From positions 5,008,093-5,072,092 of the forward strand of contig OX030955.1 of assembly GCA_943735955.1 (NCBI GenBank): a DNA stretch of 64,000 nt, read 5' to 3'. This DNA comes from Piscicola geometra. Its lineage: Eukaryota > Annelida > Clitellata > Hirudinida > Piscicolidae. The notes below the pieces were generated by a model. The model saw only the letters and a list, made by a program, of their open reading frames with translations. It did no database searches and was not told where the DNA came from. Both the position numbers and the translations under genes were made by a program. This document shows, piece by piece, positions 61,301 to 64,000 of this stretch (its first letter is position 1; each line of letters starts with the position of its first letter).

Positions 61301-64000
61301 AATCACGCACCGAGAAAAAATATCATTTATATATTTAAAAATCAATTAATTTTACCCATCTAATAAATAAAAAATAAAACTCTAGTCGTGTTTTCAGACA
61401 TTAAAAAACAATTCTTCGCATGATTCCACTGCAAGCAACCACGCATGATGCCATTGCATCCAGACAAGCAACAAACATCCCACCAACGCGTTCAAGTTCT
61501 GGACCAGAGTCAAGAAGACAGAGAGGTTCTTGTAGGGCGCGTACAGAGAGGCGACTTGTTCGTCACTCACAACCACCTCCTTCTTGGCCGCTATGATGAA
61601 GCCGTCGTCCTTAAACGTGTTCATGATTTGATCTGTTTGGAATGGCCGAGTGGGAATATGTCAAAGAAATTTTATAATAGAATTGTTATATATTTAAAAC
61701 TTAATAAAAAAATTATTATATATATAATAAACATTTTTGTGAATCACAAAGCCTTCTTTTCTTTAAAGTCCAGAAAGAATTTAAGGTTTGAGTCAGGCCC
61801 TTTTGAGCAATGCTTTTCAAAATACCAAAAACTCATGAATTAACTCATGAATATCTTCATACACTTCAACCAAATCATACAGCGACAAAACTCGAAAGAC
61901 ACCTTTGAATTCAATGGCGGTCGGCTTGACCATCACAAGGACCTGTTCCATCGGGAAGAAAAGCCTCTTTTCCTGTGACGTTGATGATTCAAGTGACGAT
62001 TCAAAACTACGCACTCGATTAATCGATAAAAGTTGAAGTAAATTTTCGTTGAGAAGTTTGTATTATTCAATCTTGTTCAAAAAAGTCACATATTAAAAAC
62101 AACACTTTAACGTAATAACACACTGTAACAGAGCAACACAGCAACACTGTAACACAACAACACTGTAACACAGCAACACTGTAACACAGCAACACTGTAA
62201 CACAACAACACTGTAACACAGTAACATTGTAACACAGCAACATTGTAACACAGCAACACTGTAACACAGCAACACTGTAACACAACAACACTGTAACACA
62301 GCAACACTGTAACACAGCAACACTGTAACACAGCAACACTGTAACACAACAACACTGTAACACAGTAACATTGTAACACAGCAACATTGTAACACAGCAC
62401 AAGAACAATGCAGCAACACTGAAACACACCAAAAGAACAACAACACAGCCACAACAGCACCTTCTCTGCGGTCTTGTTGTTGATGGAAGAGTCCACCTGG
62501 TTGAGACTCTCCCCGTGCAATTGGAACTTCATCCGCAAGCAGCTGAAATGATGCTTTTGTTAATCAATTAAAAATATTCAACTTAATTTATATTTATAAA
62601 GAATTAAAAAATATTAATTTATAAGTTATGTAAATTTACAAAACTATTCTCAAAACATGAACTTGATAAAAAAACCTTTCAAACTCCTCTTTTAACTTTA
62701 TCGTTTTCTATTTTATCTTTCATTATTTTATTCTTTAGATAATCTTATTTTATTTAAAAAATAATGCAATTCAACCTATTATTTAGTGTCTTGAATATTA
62801 TTAAGCAAATATTACGATTAAGTATATTATTTGATTAAAACCGAAAAGTATTTTCAAACAATAGACTACCCTAGAGGGGTGTTTTTGCCCATTACGAAAG
62901 GTCCCAGGGCTTCCTTGAAGTCTGCCACAACTGTCGACTGGCTGTTGGAGATCAACATCACCAGAGATGGTCCACTGTTTGTAGGGGGGTGTTTGTGGTG
63001 ATGGAGTGGTTGTGGTGATGAAGTGGTTGTGGTGACGAAGTGGTTGTGGTGGTGGTTGTGGTGATGAAGTGGTTGTGGTAGTGGTTGTGGTCTGAATGGC
63101 TATTGGGGTGATGGTTGTGGGGTGTTTGTGGTTGTGGGGGTGTCTGTGGTTGTGGGGGTGTTTGTAGTTGTGGGAGTGTTTGTGGTTGTGGGGGTGTTTG
63201 TGGTTGTGGGGGTGTTTGTGGTTGTGGTTGTGGGGGTGTCTGTGGTTGTGGGAGTGGTTGTGGTGTTGTTTGTAGGCACGACGTTGATATCAATTGTCAT
63301 CATATGAAGCGCTTACCCAATAAAACCAAAAACTTTCTCATTTAATCCATCCATGAATAATAAAAATTATAATCTTTTAAATAATTATCCCAAAAAAACT
63401 TTGCATTTTGTTGTATTGTATTGCATTGTGAAACAATGTTCCCACATGAGCATCTCTTCCACCAGCTGTTCGTAGTAGGGTTCGTTGGCGAGGTGTTTGT
63501 AGAGCATGCTGACGACGTCTTTGTCCATGGTGACTTCCTTCTTGAGTAGAACTTTGAAACCCAAGTCAGAAATGGCCGAGAAGAAGTTGCCTTTAGAGGA
63601 GATTTTGGAAAGTGATGGTGAAATGGGTTTGATGGCTTGGTGGAGTGGTCGGGTCGGGTATGAGGGTGTAGATTAATTTTTTGTGGAAATTTTTGAAAAC
63701 ATTTTATTCTTAAACGAAAAATGTGGCTAAAATAAATCAAAATATTAGTGCTAGAACAGGTCATGAATAATGAAATACAATTATTAGTAATATATTTTAT
63801 AAAATTTAAAAAAAAATCAAGAATAATATGAAAAAACTATCAATAAAAAGATTTACGTATTCATCGGAATAATCATCCTCCCCCCCCGAACACTAACTTG
63901 GCTTGGTTTCATAGAGACGGGGTCTTATGTAGGCGACAGTGGTGGCTTCCTTGACGGGTCGGATGTTCGTCAAGGAGATCTTTGGACCCACAAAGCCAGG
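58372..64000 (-). CDS. NDK-domain axonemal protein, NME8/TXNDC3-like (5' end outside window)
   Basis: Exons, minus strand and in phase: 63898-64000 (cut by the window), 63446-63590, 62870-62974, 62461-62542, 61903-61972, 61488-61632, 61167-61231, 60749-60923, 60448-60566, 59991-60032, 59843-59866, 59048-59479, 58372-58598; 578 residues visible. Two nucleoside-diphosphate-kinase-like domains follow each other: one from TTVAYIRPRLYETKP through SDLGFKVLLKKEVTMDKD and IGPSLVMLISNSQ; the next from FFPMEQVLVMVKPTAIEF through DDGFIIAAKKEVVVSDEQ and LILSRVSGLDRLKTFLG to VFGLSVPENCIHFP. At the catalytic His position, domain 1 has D (NQVDSS) while domain 2 keeps H (NCIHFP). An acidic insert (VPEDEEEEEDENE) interrupts domain 2. 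The tail is charged and lysine-rich. NME8 is an outer-dynein-arm-linked protein with an N-terminal thioredoxin domain, which would lie beyond the edge. Reading through the donor at 59048 gives a different end, stopping at 58914. Confidence 0.78.
60195..60365. repeat. 21-bp AT-rich tandem array
   Basis: About eight copies of a unit containing AAACTAATATGTTTTTGAAA, in an intron of the NME8-like gene. Confidence 0.9.
60961..61145 (+). mobile_element. tRNA-derived SINE (second family), long copy 2
   Basis: Head GATGAACGGGTAGTCGAATG, B-box-like CCAGGTTTGAGTGCAACC, then GCCCTAGTAACCCATAGGCG, CATTCGGGTTATACGCCACT and ATGCTCGTCATTATTG. It matches the copy at 22303 over its whole length and lies in reverse orientation to the host gene, in an intron of the NME8-like gene. 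Confidence 0.8.
62105..62400. repeat. 16-bp tandem array, unit CAGCAACACTGTAACA
   Basis: About 18 copies with CAACAACACTG and CAGTAACATTG variants. The order of variants repeats after roughly 130 bp, showing a higher-order duplication. It lies in an intron of the NME8-like gene, and its open frames are not coding. Confidence 0.92.
62985..63265 (+). repeat. GTGGTTGTGG-rich low-complexity tract
   Basis: Imperfect TGTGGTTGTGGGGGTGTT units, almost free of C on the plus strand, filling most of the intron between the exons at 62870-62974 and 63446-63590. Confidence 0.9.

Noticed and set aside
62067..62538. Three 119-143 codon frames of CCVTVLLCYSVAVLQ type
   Set aside because: All three frames of one strand of a 16-bp satellite. 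Only the short stretch 62461-62542 is a real exon.

Overview
This is an AT-rich, intron-rich animal nuclear sequence: GT-AG introns, many microsatellites, tRNA-derived SINEs, a hAT transposon and a 200-N assembly gap. Gene families and gene density point to a protostome, most likely a lophotrochozoan such as an annelid or leech. That placement is inference; no species marker was read. I rebuilt exon chains by hand from splice sites, reading phase and remembered family sequences, so most gene spans below are multi-exon models with exon coordinates in the evidence.

Layout. 1-2980: a deleted hAT element with a perfect 8-bp target duplication, sitting upstream of the 3' exons of a BCL11-type zinc-finger gene (2981-4505, +). 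6636-7779 (-): CNEP1R1. 7938-9063 (+): a testis-specific-type Ser/Thr kinase, head to head with CNEP1R1. 9639-9711 (+): tRNA-Val(CAC). 10623-16836 (-): DNAJC7, complete in 13 exons. 17147-27910 (+): a mitochondrial-type glycerol-3-phosphate acyltransferase (GPAM family) in about 23 exons, head to head with DNAJC7. 28543-31221 (-): ZNF207/BuGZ. 32599-35472 (+): a 957-residue low-complexity protein with one membrane segment and no family I recognise. 35473-41843: a gene-poor stretch with a 14-bp tandem array. 41844-45191 (+): MRPL3. 45742-46206 (+): an intronless Tctex1-domain dynein light chain. 46661-50948 (+): WDR11. 52388-55251 (-): URI1. 55522-56320 (-): PAN/apple-like exons. 58372-64000 (-): a protein with two nucleoside-diphosphate-kinase-like domains resembling NME8/TXNDC3, running off the right edge.

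The genes are mostly housekeeping and do not form one pathway. CNEP1R1 and GPAM both act in glycerolipid synthesis. DNAJC7 and URI1 are chaperone-related. The TSSK kinase, Tctex light chain and NME8-like protein all fit sperm or ciliary function. The two head-to-head pairs probably share short bidirectional promoters.

The most unusual structures are: a 51-bp tandem repeat that multiplies the 5' splice site of a GPAM exon; two unrelated-locus 14-bp arrays built on a near-palindromic AT core; a family of short C/G-rich hairpin elements with CATGGGCGG-type ends; a tRNA-derived SINE family with several copies; and the large orphan membrane protein. I found no CRISPR, operon or clearly new multi-gene system.
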